This document shows, in pieces, positions 1 to 7,087 of a stretch of 14,034 bases of DNA; position 1 is the first letter of the stretch; every line of letters starts with the position of its first letter. Source of the stretch: Bacteriovoracaceae bacterium UBA7695. Lineage in GTDB: Bacteria > Bdellovibrionota > Bacteriovoracia > Bacteriovoracales > Bacteriovoracaceae. Both the position numbers and the translations under genes were made by a program. Below the pieces are notes generated by a model. The model did no database searches and had not been told where the DNA came from. It was given only the letters and a program-made list of their open reading frames with translations. The DNA is taken from positions 1 to 14,034 of the forward strand of contig DLGL01000098.1 in assembly GCA_002482685.1 (NCBI GenBank), given 5' to 3'.

Positions 1-693
1 ACAAAATTAACGGGAGTGGGTTTTTATAAACTAGGTCTTAGTATTGTTTTGACCTGTTTGGTTCTCGTTTTTGGTGTCAGCTACTACATGCAACCTGGTT
101 TAGATCAAACAAGCACGGCGTGCTATATTATTTTAATTCTTTCTAATGTTGTAACATTCACGCTCCACCGTGATCACAAAACTTGGATTATGTGGGGTCT
201 GTACATTCTTCAAGTGATCACTTTTAGTTTTCTAATTTTTCATACATATCTGCCGCATCCTGACTGGATCATGTTTTTCTTTTACTCATCGCTATTTTTA
301 GGCATTAGTAACTTCGCCATGATTCTGGGCCATTATTATTTAGTTGTTCCAAAGTTAAGCGAAGAGCCCTTGATTTATTGCCTCTATATATTCTGGACCG
401 TACTCTTCTTGAAGCTAGTGGCTTCCCTTGCAGTTATTTTCACAACAGCTGCCCCATTTTTAGAAGAGGGAACTCAGTTAGGCGATGGCTATACGTTTAA
501 CTGGTTGTTTATAACCATGAGATATCTCTGGGGTTACGTGGCCCCATTGATACTGAGTTTTTTTACCTTTAGGCTTTGTAAACTGCGTTCCATTCAAAGC
601 GCTACTGGCGTTCTTTACATCGTAGAGTTTTTTGTTATTGTGGGTGAACTTATCTCCGTTTATTTAATGGCAAAACATGGGTTGGCCTTATGA
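1..693 (+). CDS. Polytopic inner-membrane protein of unknown function, left-truncated
   Basis: The frame is open from the left edge to the TGA at 691-693, so the gene probably begins outside the window. The first in-window start, GTG at 16, overlaps the only GGGAG-like sequence (12-16) and cannot use it as a ribosome site. The product is almost wholly hydrophobic, with about seven membrane helices joined by short loops. A GHYYLVVPKL stretch is encoded at 328-357, at the end of the fourth helix. I recall similar GHxYL..P.L motifs in uncharacterised 7-TM proteins of delta-proteobacteria and acidobacteria; a membrane histidine could bind haem or metal, but that is speculation. The stop overlaps the next start (ATGA, 690-693), so the two are translationally coupled. 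No enzyme family is assigned; the membrane nature is certain, the role unknown. Confidence 0.8.
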   Translation, partial: TKLTGVGFYKLGLSIVLTCLVLVFGVSYYMQPGLDQTSTACYIILILSNVVTFTLHRDHKTWIMWGLYILQVITFSFLIFHTYLPHPDWIMFFFYSSLFLGISNFAMILGHYYLVVPKLSEEPLIYCLYIFWTVLFLKLVASLAVIFTTAAPFLEEGTQLGDGYTFNWLFITMRYLWGYVAPLILSFFTFRLCKLRSIQSATGVLYIVEFFVIVGELISVYLMAKHGLAL

Positions 694-1142
694 TGTCAGT
701 TCAAATTACATGTACAAGTTGTGGCTCAGGGATTGAAGTTCATCCAGATCAACATTCTCACAAAGTTGATTGCACAATATGCAAGCATGTTATGGACGTT
801 AAATTTACGAAAGAGCATGAGGAAGGAATTCTTAAAGAGTGCCCCGTTTGTACACGGCAGGATTTCTATAAGCAAAAAGATTTTAACCGAAAAATTGGTG
901 TCGCACTTTTTGTCATTGCCGCTGTTCTGTCTATTTGGACTTATGGGCTAAGTTTAGTTGCTCTCTATTTGGTGGACCTTTTCTTGTTCAAAAAGCTCTC
1001 TCTTGTCGCGATTTGTTATAAGTGTAGAACTAACTTTAGAAATCTCGCAAACATGGCCGAGATTCGCGAATACGATCACGAAATGAACGATAGGATTGTC
1101 TATTCCGACCATGACTTTAAGGGCAAACCTCTATCCCATTAA
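690..1142 (+). CDS. Small zinc-ribbon membrane protein
   Basis: A 150-residue protein with three CxxC-type modules around a hydrophobic segment. Cys8/Cys11 and Cys28/Cys31 form a classical N-terminal zinc ribbon. Cys51/Cys54 (ECPVC) and Cys109/Cys112 (ICYKC) could form a second zinc site although residues 70-100, mostly hydrophobic, lie between them. That segment is long enough for one long helix or a tight hairpin; a hairpin would put both CxxC pairs on the same, presumably cytoplasmic, face. The C-terminal tail is charged. ATG at 690 and ATG at 693 are both possible starts; both overlap the stop of the upstream membrane gene, implying coupled translation and a joint function. Proteins of this kind often stay annotated as hypothetical; zinc binding follows from the cysteine spacing, and no further role is claimed. 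Confidence 0.82.
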   Translation: MMSVQITCTSCGSGIEVHPDQHSHKVDCTICKHVMDVKFTKEHEEGILKECPVCTRQDFYKQKDFNRKIGVALFVIAAVLSIWTYGLSLVALYLVDLFLFKKLSLVAICYKCRTNFRNLANMAEIREYDHEMNDRIVYSDHDFKGKPLSH

Positions 1143-1197
1143 TTTACTTAGACCTAAACAAGGGTACTTGTCGAACTTTGGTCTTTTAAGCTAAATA

Positions 1198-1206
1198 TGC
1201 TATAAT
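1198..1206 (+). promoter_or_regulatory. Extended -10 promoter for the CorC-like/flavoprotein operon
   Basis: TGCTATAAT is a perfect extended -10 element (TGn plus TATAAT). The predicted start of transcription is near 1213, giving a leader of about 113 nt before the ATG at 1326. The -35 region with a 17-bp spacer (TTGGTC, 1178-1183) matches only its first three bases, which is usual for extended -10 promoters. It lies in the 183-bp gap after the zinc-ribbon gene. Confidence 0.65.
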
Positions 1207-1325
1207 CGCTTAGTATTTTTAGTTATTTAACAGGAGCCTTTTCCCATAGAACCCCCCGCCGAACCTTTTAGGTTTCAAATTCGTTTTGATATTTTGTCTC
1301 CATTTTTTTCAACATATAGGTATGT

Positions 1326-2654
1326 ATGAGTTCTGATCAAGAATTTTTGGTCTTATTTTTATCATTGGGACTTTCAGCTTTCTTCTCAGGGGCCGAAGCA
1401 GCTTTGCTATCTTTACCGCATGAGAAGGCTAAACAGATCGCTGAAGAGCATGGTCTTGATACTTGGGCCATGAAGCACTGGCTGTCGAAGCCTAATGATA
1501 TTCTAACGACAATATTAGTTGGTAATAACTTTGTTAATATCTTAATTGCCTCACTTTCCACTTCTATTGCGCAGAGATATTTAGAGAATGATGCCATTGC
1601 AGTGAGTGTTGGTATTACAACCGTTATCATTTTATTGTTCGGGGAGATTGCACCTAAAACATTCGGCCGCGGAAGATCTGAAAAAGTTGCTCCAACATGT
1701 GTTTTAATTCTCATGGGGTTCTATTACGCTCTTTATCCCGTTGTGAAACTATTCATGAAGATCATTCAGTTGGTATTAGGCGAGAACGCCAACGTAAGAA
1801 GCCGTGCTGTTACCAGAGACGACATTGAAGTGATGGTTGAAATGGCGGAAGAAGAGAGAACAATTGATTCAAAACAAATTGATCTTTTGAACTCCATCCT
1901 CGAGTTTCCGTCGATTAAAGTGAAAGATATTATGGTTCCACGAACCAGTATTGAGGCCATAAAAAAAGCTGCTACATTCGAGCAGATCATTACCAGAGTC
2001 AGAGAAGTTGCCCATAGTCGTTATCCAGTTTATGAAGATGATCTTGATGATGTTCTTGGATTCTTACATGTTAAAGATTTGTCTTTCGTAAGTGATCAGG
2101 AAAGAATTCAATTCGATGTTTCAAGATATATAAAACCCCCATTTTTTGTGTATGAACACATGAAGATTCAGGCCGTCTTCGATCACATGAACCGTAAAAA
2201 AGTCCATCTTGCACTGGTAAAGGATGAAAACGGTATTGTGGTAGGGATGCTTACTCTTGAAGATATTATGGAAGAGATTTTTGGCGAAATCCAGGATGAG
2301 CATGATGATGAAGATGATGAAATTCCTGGTGTAAAAATTGAAGAAGGCGTTCTTGTGCCTTCTACAATATCCCTTCGAGATTTATATAATGAGTATGATG
2401 TTAGAATTCCATTGAATGATAACTTTTCGACATTAAATGGTTTTTTAATGGAGCAACTAGGAAATAGTTTTCCGAAGAAGGGTCATCTGATTATTTGGGA
2501 TGGATATTCTTTTGAACTTGTAAGAGTCAAAAATTACGAAATTAAAGAAGTGAAAATTAAATCGGTGAATGGCGAGCACTTACGGGACTCTGATGCTTCG
2601 GTTAACGAAGCTTTAAGAGAGGAAGAGCATCAGAAGACTGTAGGCGCTAAATAG
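1326..2654 (+). CDS. CNNM/CBS/CorC-HlyC family membrane protein (putative divalent-cation efflux)
   Basis: A 442-residue protein with the full three-part layout of the CorC/HlyC (DUF21) family. The CNNM membrane domain covers about 1-150 and has the motifs FFSGAEAALLSL, LVGNNFVNI and GEIAPKT (106-112). A CBS pair follows from DIMVPRT (201-207) to about 320, with SRYPVYED and LTLEDIMEEIFGEI. After an acidic linker, rich in Asp/Glu and starting near residue 320, comes the C-terminal CorC_HlyC domain to about 420. Family members are linked to Mg2+/Co2+ efflux and magnesium resistance; the historical name hemolysin is misleading. The length is normal for the family. AGG at 1318-1320 lies 5 nt before the ATG. 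The next gene starts 1 nt after the stop, so they form an operon. Substrate is inferred from the family only. Confidence 0.95.
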   Translation: MSSDQEFLVLFLSLGLSAFFSGAEAALLSLPHEKAKQIAEEHGLDTWAMKHWLSKPNDILTTILVGNNFVNILIASLSTSIAQRYLENDAIAVSVGITTVIILLFGEIAPKTFGRGRSEKVAPTCVLILMGFYYALYPVVKLFMKIIQLVLGENANVRSRAVTRDDIEVMVEMAEEERTIDSKQIDLLNSILEFPSIKVKDIMVPRTSIEAIKKAATFEQIITRVREVAHSRYPVYEDDLDDVLGFLHVKDLSFVSDQERIQFDVSRYIKPPFFVYEHMKIQAVFDHMNRKKVHLALVKDENGIVVGMLTLEDIMEEIFGEIQDEHDDEDDEIPGVKIEEGVLVPSTISLRDLYNEYDVRIPLNDNFSTLNGFLMEQLGNSFPKKGHLIIWDGYSFELVRVKNYEIKEVKIKSVNGEHLRDSDASVNEALREEEHQKTVGAK

Positions 2655-2655
2655 T

Positions 2656-3648
2656 ATGTCAGAGAAAATCTACCCCATTTGTGTAATCGGCGGAGGCTCT
2701 GCTGGTACAATGGCGGCCCTTAGAACTGTTCTGAATAATGATGAGTGCCTTTTTTTTCCAGGATCGCCCAAAGATAAAAAAAAATCACGTGCTCTTTGGG
2801 TTCGAAAAATTGAAAACATGCCTGCTCATTATCAATATAAAAGAGGCATCGAAGAACCAAATCTTGAAACATTAAAATGGATTCAGGATTCAGATTTCAG
2901 AGAGAAGCTCTTTCTTCAAAAGAATCTCGGTGTTGCAGAAATAAAAAAAAATGAACATGGTTTATTTGAGATCACCGACTCTAAAGGTGGTAAGTATCTT
3001 TCGCAACATGTGATTCTTTGCACTGGTGTTATGGATGTTCAGCCTCATATCCAGGGATCTATAGAATCTGTATTTGACTACGCAAATTCGCAGACTATTG
3101 ATTACTGCTTAATTTGTGATGGTCACCATGTGCTGAATAAAAAAACCGTCGTCATTGGGCATGAAAATTCCGCTGCATGGATAGCCATCATGCTCCACGA
3201 ACGGTATTTCCCGCCCGAGATGACCATAATCACTAATGGCAAAGAACCAAATTTTCAGGAAGATACTCTTAAGCTATTAAATCTCTACAATATCCGCGTT
3301 CTCACTTCTCCAGTTCAAGAAATTCAGGGAGAGGACAAGGGAAAAACTCTGAAAGGGTTTTTGCTGGAGGATCAAAATGTTGTTCAAGCACAGATGAGTT
3401 TCATATCGATGGGAATGATTGTTTATAATGAATTGGCCCTCGCCTTGAAAGCTGAGGTCGATGAGCGAGGCTTTGTTAAAACCGATGCTAATGGCCTCTC
3501 ATCCGTCCCTGGGCTCTACGTAGCTGGTGATCTTCGTGCCAATACCCGAAAGCAGATTTACACGGCATGGGATGGAGCAGTTGGCTCTGCCAATGCAATT
3601 AACCAAATCTTGCGTTCCAATCGGCGACAAAAACTCCTTAACAGTTAG
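2656..3648 (+). CDS. Thioredoxin reductase-like FAD-dependent disulfide oxidoreductase
   Basis: A 330-residue flavoprotein of the low-molecular-weight thioredoxin reductase fold. The N-terminal FAD motif is VIGGGSAG (10-17). The redox pair is present as CLICDG, Cys151/Cys154, at the place of CATCDG in TrxB. The C-terminal FAD motif is GLYVAGDLR, followed by the Q-x-x-TAWDGAVG segment typical of TrxB. What differs is the pyridine-nucleotide domain: GGGxSA is replaced by GHENSA (168-173), and the HRR motif that reads the NADPH phosphate is missing. It may therefore use NADH poorly, or take electrons from another donor, as known for ferredoxin-dependent TrxR relatives. The segment about 35-75 also departs from TrxB. 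It starts 1 nt after the upstream stop, so it is co-transcribed with the CorC-like gene. Fold and FAD are secure; substrate is not. Confidence 0.9.
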   Translation: MSEKIYPICVIGGGSAGTMAALRTVLNNDECLFFPGSPKDKKKSRALWVRKIENMPAHYQYKRGIEEPNLETLKWIQDSDFREKLFLQKNLGVAEIKKNEHGLFEITDSKGGKYLSQHVILCTGVMDVQPHIQGSIESVFDYANSQTIDYCLICDGHHVLNKKTVVIGHENSAAWIAIMLHERYFPPEMTIITNGKEPNFQEDTLKLLNLYNIRVLTSPVQEIQGEDKGKTLKGFLLEDQNVVQAQMSFISMGMIVYNELALALKAEVDERGFVKTDANGLSSVPGLYVAGDLRANTRKQIYTAWDGAVGSANAINQILRSNRRQKLLNS

Positions 3649-3820
3649 TTTCGATCAGTGCCATGGCTCTCTGCGTGGTGCAAACTTACCTGAGTATTTC
3701 GGTTTTAAAGTGCACCTTGCGTCGTGTTGTTTGATGTGTATTTCACTAGATAGAGATGGCCCCTCGTTTGCTTTTACGCCTGAAAGTTCCAATGGATGTT
3801 AGAACGTAAAGGACAGAGCA

Positions 3821-4708
3821 ATGCTTAAGTACATTCTCGTATATTTTCAGGTCGCCTTGTTGAGTTTGGTTCTATACCACAGGCCCGTCCAAGCTCAGGA
3901 GCTTAGCGAGCAGATTATTTCTGATCTCGTTACTGTTGGTATAACTGGCGCCGCAACTTTAAGTGGTAATATACCGCTGGCGATGGCTTCCGGAGTTCTT
4001 TCAAAATACATTTCTACTTATGGAATTCAGGGAGTGAAGAGCCTGATCAGTAAAGTGAAAGGGGCACCACCGCAGGATCTGGGTGAAATCAATATCTATT
4101 ATGTGTACTTGATTCATGTGAAAAGAAATCTCTACCAATCAATGATTAACATTCGCTCAAATGTTAAGGCCGATCAAACAAACCAGATTATTCTAAAAGA
4201 GATCGAAGAGCTTGAAGCCTCACTAAGAGGAAGTTGTCCCGAAAGTCAGTGTTTAGTAACGGGCATCGATGAATCATTAGTAAATTATCAATTCTTAAAC
4301 ATCGCTCTTGATGCAAATCAATCGTTCAATATTTCTGAGTATATTGAAGCCCAACAAATCAAATCCACTTATCAATACCTCATGCTTCTTTATATGGATG
4401 TTATCTTAGTTGAGCAAAAATTACTTGAAGGTCAATATAATGTCCTCGCCGGACAAGTTTCATCTTTATTAGAAATTCTCGATGAAAACGTTTATCTCTC
4501 AAATGAAGAAAAAGAGTACTCGTTTCAAATGGCTCTCAACATGGTTTTAAAATGGCAAAAGCACCGGGATCTTCGAAGATCTATACTTTTAACGGCCCTC
4601 AAACAGCCGATGGAAGATATGCAGAGGGAGAATGCTGATCTTGAGGATCAAATTAATGGGTACCAGGATTCAAACGAAGATCTTAAAAAAATCATGGCGG
4701 GACTTTAA
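3821..4708 (+). CDS. Secreted helical protein A1 (paralogue of the next gene)
   Basis: A 295-residue exported protein of no family I recognise. Residues 1-25 are a signal peptide ending VQAQ. A Gly/Ala-rich hydrophobic stretch follows (about 30-75). The rest is predicted helical, with a Cys139-x4-Cys144 pair and a coiled-coil-like acidic C-terminus. Residues 220-246 (LDEN..LS..EKEY....ALN.V.KW) match the next gene at 224-250, and both carry a close Cys pair near 140, so the two arose by duplication. AAAGGA at 3808-3813 lies 7 nt before the ATG. It leads a four-gene operon; the 172-bp gap upstream shows no convincing promoter. The stop TAA abuts the next ATG, implying coupled translation. A periplasmic or secreted location is inferred from the signal peptide. 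Confidence 0.88.
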   Translation: MLKYILVYFQVALLSLVLYHRPVQAQELSEQIISDLVTVGITGAATLSGNIPLAMASGVLSKYISTYGIQGVKSLISKVKGAPPQDLGEINIYYVYLIHVKRNLYQSMINIRSNVKADQTNQIILKEIEELEASLRGSCPESQCLVTGIDESLVNYQFLNIALDANQSFNISEYIEAQQIKSTYQYLMLLYMDVILVEQKLLEGQYNVLAGQVSSLLEILDENVYLSNEEKEYSFQMALNMVLKWQKHRDLRRSILLTALKQPMEDMQRENADLEDQINGYQDSNEDLKKIMAGL

Positions 4709-5755
4709 ATGAAATTTCTTATTTGTTTTTTTATCTTAGTTCAATCAGTTGGAGTCTACTCACAGTCAAAACCTGATTCATACGAATCAAGACTTCAGAG
4801 CATCCAGCGAGAAATGTCTCAAATGGGTGTTAAAATGGATGTCAACAATCCTAATCCATTTATAACGGGGTCGGCTCTTCAAAATTACTTTCTAAATGAA
4901 AAGATCCTTTTACTTGAAAGAGATGCATATTTCATGATGAAAAGTAATAAACTAACAACGACTGAGGAAGTTGCTGATTATCAACACAGGCTAAAAGTTT
5001 TGAGCAGCCACGCAAATAATATTCTTTTAGGACTGGTTCGAGCGCTTAAAAATTCAAAGCAGGAAGGATTTACTCAAATTGAAGGACCAAAACTTCAAAT
5101 TGAGTGGGAAGTGTTGCTTGAACAATGCAAGAAAGATCCAACATGTGTGGGCCAAAAGTTAGCATCAGGTGATGTCATTGTCCAAAATGATATGATTGAC
5201 AGTTTTGCCTTGTCACTGGAGATGGTTAAGCAAATTCCTTACATGCATGATATTGAGTTTGCAAGCATCTTTCAGCTCGTTCAGTTGCTACATATGGAAA
5301 CTATCGTCGGCTATGCAAAGATATCAAAAGTAGAGTTTGATCTCTTTATTAAAAAACAAAAGAAACTAGTTAAGAATATTGATGAGAATAAGCAGCTCAC
5401 TCCCAAAGAAAAAGAGTATCACCGTACTGTAGCGTTAAATACGGTTAACAAATGGAAAAAGAAAATCCTTGAAAGAAAATTTGATCAAAAGGCAAGATTC
5501 ATTCAACTGTCAGGCAAACTAAAAGAAGAAAATCTTAAGATACTAAATCAAATAGAATCGATTCGTAGTGAAAATCCGGAAATTCTGCCTGAGACCGAAA
5601 TTTGCCGCAGGTTTTTACTTTTCAAAAAAGACCGTCGCAGATGTGAATTAAGAGCGAAGCTCGAGACTCATATTGAAGGCTTGAAATCAGGTCGTAAGAC
5701 TTATGTGCCTTCTAAAGAGAAAAAACTACCAGAAGAATTTTGGACAAATATATAG
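4709..5755 (+). CDS. Secreted helical protein A2 (paralogue of the previous gene)
   Basis: A 348-residue exported helical protein, unrecognised. The signal peptide is residues 1-19 (cleavage near VYS/QS). It shares with its upstream neighbour the Cys pair (Cys140-x5-Cys146) and the block IDEN..LT..EKEY....ALN.V.KW (224-250) at nearly the same position. It lacks the neighbour's Gly/Ala-rich hydrophobic N-terminal stretch and adds a strongly basic C-terminal extension of about 55 residues with a Cys-x12-Cys pair (ICRRFLLFKKDRRRC). The ATG follows the previous stop directly; GGCGGGA upstream may serve as ribosome site, so translation is probably coupled. The paired retention of divergent duplicates suggests a hetero-oligomer or two-partner complex; this is inference. 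Confidence 0.87.
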   Translation: MKFLICFFILVQSVGVYSQSKPDSYESRLQSIQREMSQMGVKMDVNNPNPFITGSALQNYFLNEKILLLERDAYFMMKSNKLTTTEEVADYQHRLKVLSSHANNILLGLVRALKNSKQEGFTQIEGPKLQIEWEVLLEQCKKDPTCVGQKLASGDVIVQNDMIDSFALSLEMVKQIPYMHDIEFASIFQLVQLLHMETIVGYAKISKVEFDLFIKKQKKLVKNIDENKQLTPKEKEYHRTVALNTVNKWKKKILERKFDQKARFIQLSGKLKEENLKILNQIESIRSENPEILPETEICRRFLLFKKDRRRCELRAKLETHIEGLKSGRKTYVPSKEKKLPEEFWTNI

Positions 5756-5764
5756 GAGTCTCCC

Positions 5765-7078
5765 ATGTTTATCCTTCGTTTCGTTTTGAGTGCGATGATT
5801 ATCCCTTACTTCCTGTGCCCTACACAGGTATTTGCCCAAAGTGTGAGAAAACCTCAAAGCAACATGATGCTTTATCAGAGGGTGATGGGAATCGCTGAGA
5901 AGAAAGCTGATCTTGTAAACCGTGCTCTCCCTCTGGGAAATGTCCTGGCCGTAAAATCTGAAAAGAACTCAGCCGTTAAAGCAGAACTGAGTGAAAGAAT
6001 TCAGAGTCTCAAAATCGCCAGTAATGCTGAAGTAGCCGAATTTAAGAAAAGTCTACTAAAAATTAATGAGCAAGAGCTTAGTGAAATGGGGCGAGAACTT
6101 CAGGGTTATCTAAATGCAATGAATGAAACCGAAATTCAAAATCTTGGAGAATCGCTTAATAATAATTTGCAGTATCAGGATGAAGCCCTGGAATTTGTAT
6201 CTGCATTTACTGTGAATGAGAAAAAAACTGCTATCAGAAATGCTATTCAAGAAGATTTAGGCTTTCTTAGGTCTGTTTATAATAAAAAATTAGGAATGGC
6301 TTCGAAGGAAGATTTGAGACGGGATCTTGAAAAAAACCTTTTAGTCTTTGATCATCATCAATCTAATAAAGCTGAAGGAAATAAGATCCTTCAGATTTCA
6401 CTTTTGGTACTCGCGGGAGTTGCCCTTGCTACATGGGGGATTTCTAGTGCTGTTTATGGAGCACGTCTTGGTCGAATTAGATCAGATCGTGAGGCGAGAC
6501 TAACTGAGCTTCAGAATAATCTGGCAGCTCAGTACCAGGCCTACAAAGGACAGCTAACAAATGCAGAACTCGAGCACTTAAGACAAAACGGTTTCATTAG
6601 AATGGTGTGCGGAACTTTTGATCAACCCGATTCAATCTTATGCAATCGCTACGATTATAAATTGTTCTCAGGTAAAAAACATTGCTCTGTTTATTGTTAT
6701 AAAAACATTGAAGACGGAAGAGAAACCCTTCATGAGCCAGCAATATGTACAAGTCCATTTATCCCCACAGATTGTTATGACCCTAAAGAGTACTGGGATG
6801 CCTTTGCCCGTGGTGAGGATGTTGGTTATGACGATGGATATTCCGATGGTCGTTCTGACGGCGAGTACGATGGTCGCTCAGATGGTCACGCTCATGGTGA
6901 TGACGACGGCTATGATGACGGATATGACGAAGGTTATTCTGACGGTTATGACGATGGATATGATTCTGGGTATTCAGGAAAGTCCCGAAACTTTATCCCT
7001 TATAGAAAGACTGAAGCTTATTTGAAAGGTTTCAGGGATGGTGTTGAACAGTATCAAATCTTATTTTTAAATTATTAG
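5765..7078 (+). CDS. Exported single-TM protein B1 with six-Cys module and GX3 repeat tract
   Basis: A 437-residue protein. In order: signal peptide 1-25 (VFA/QS); helical domain 30-205; transmembrane helix 208-231 (contains ATWGISSA) followed by several Arg; coiled coil 234-275; six cysteines at 282, 293, 307, 311, 328, 337; a tract 350-402 with Gly at every fourth residue, mostly Y-D/S-D/S-G; and a C-terminal YLKGFRDG (two more tetrads). The basic residues after the helix predict that the Cys module and the tract are cytoplasmic. GX3-phased tracts occur in FliH and in Yae1/Lto1, so a helix with a glycine face is likely; it is not the nonapeptide RTX repeat. The next gene has the same layout and is its paralogue. 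AGGAG at 5755-5759 overlaps the upstream stop. The function is unknown. Confidence 0.88.
   Translation: MFILRFVLSAMIIPYFLCPTQVFAQSVRKPQSNMMLYQRVMGIAEKKADLVNRALPLGNVLAVKSEKNSAVKAELSERIQSLKIASNAEVAEFKKSLLKINEQELSEMGRELQGYLNAMNETEIQNLGESLNNNLQYQDEALEFVSAFTVNEKKTAIRNAIQEDLGFLRSVYNKKLGMASKEDLRRDLEKNLLVFDHHQSNKAEGNKILQISLLVLAGVALATWGISSAVYGARLGRIRSDREARLTELQNNLAAQYQAYKGQLTNAELEHLRQNGFIRMVCGTFDQPDSILCNRYDYKLFSGKKHCSVYCYKNIEDGRETLHEPAICTSPFIPTDCYDPKEYWDAFARGEDVGYDDGYSDGRSDGEYDGRSDGHAHGDDDGYDDGYDEGYSDGYDDGYDSGYSGKSRNFIPYRKTEAYLKGFRDGVEQYQILFLNY
6812..6970 (+). repeat. Tract coding for 13 GX3 tetrads in B1
   Basis: A 12-base-period coding repeat giving 14 glycines at exact i+4 spacing (residues 350-402). 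Typical units are YDDG, YSDG and RSDG, with HAHG and DDDG in the middle. Codons vary (GGT, GGA, GGC; TAT, TAC), so the protein pattern is better conserved than the DNA, which points to selection on protein rather than recent slippage. Confidence 0.9.
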
Positions 7079-7087
7079 GAGAATTAT

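Noticed and set aside
16..18. GTG as the true start of the first membrane gene
   Set aside because: The frame is open to the left edge and the only GGGAG overlaps the GTG, so it cannot be its ribosome site.
1261..1275. Small hairpin AACCT-TTT-AGGTT as a terminator or attenuator
   Set aside because: Only five base pairs, mostly A-T and followed by no T-run; too weak.
3527..3802. 91-residue open frame overlapping the 3' end of the flavoprotein gene and the following gap
   Set aside because: Starts inside a confident gene in another frame, has no ribosome site and unlikely composition.
6812..6970. RTX-type calcium-binding repeats because of Gly/Asp richness
   Set aside because: RTX repeats are nonapeptides of the GGxGxDxUx type; here the glycine period is four and no GG pairs occur.
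6618..7025. Met/Thr/Asp-rich open frame on the plus strand over the B1 repeat tract
   Set aside because: It is the +1-type shadow of the GX3 tract; a periodic coding repeat keeps the other frames open. No ribosome site or sensible composition.
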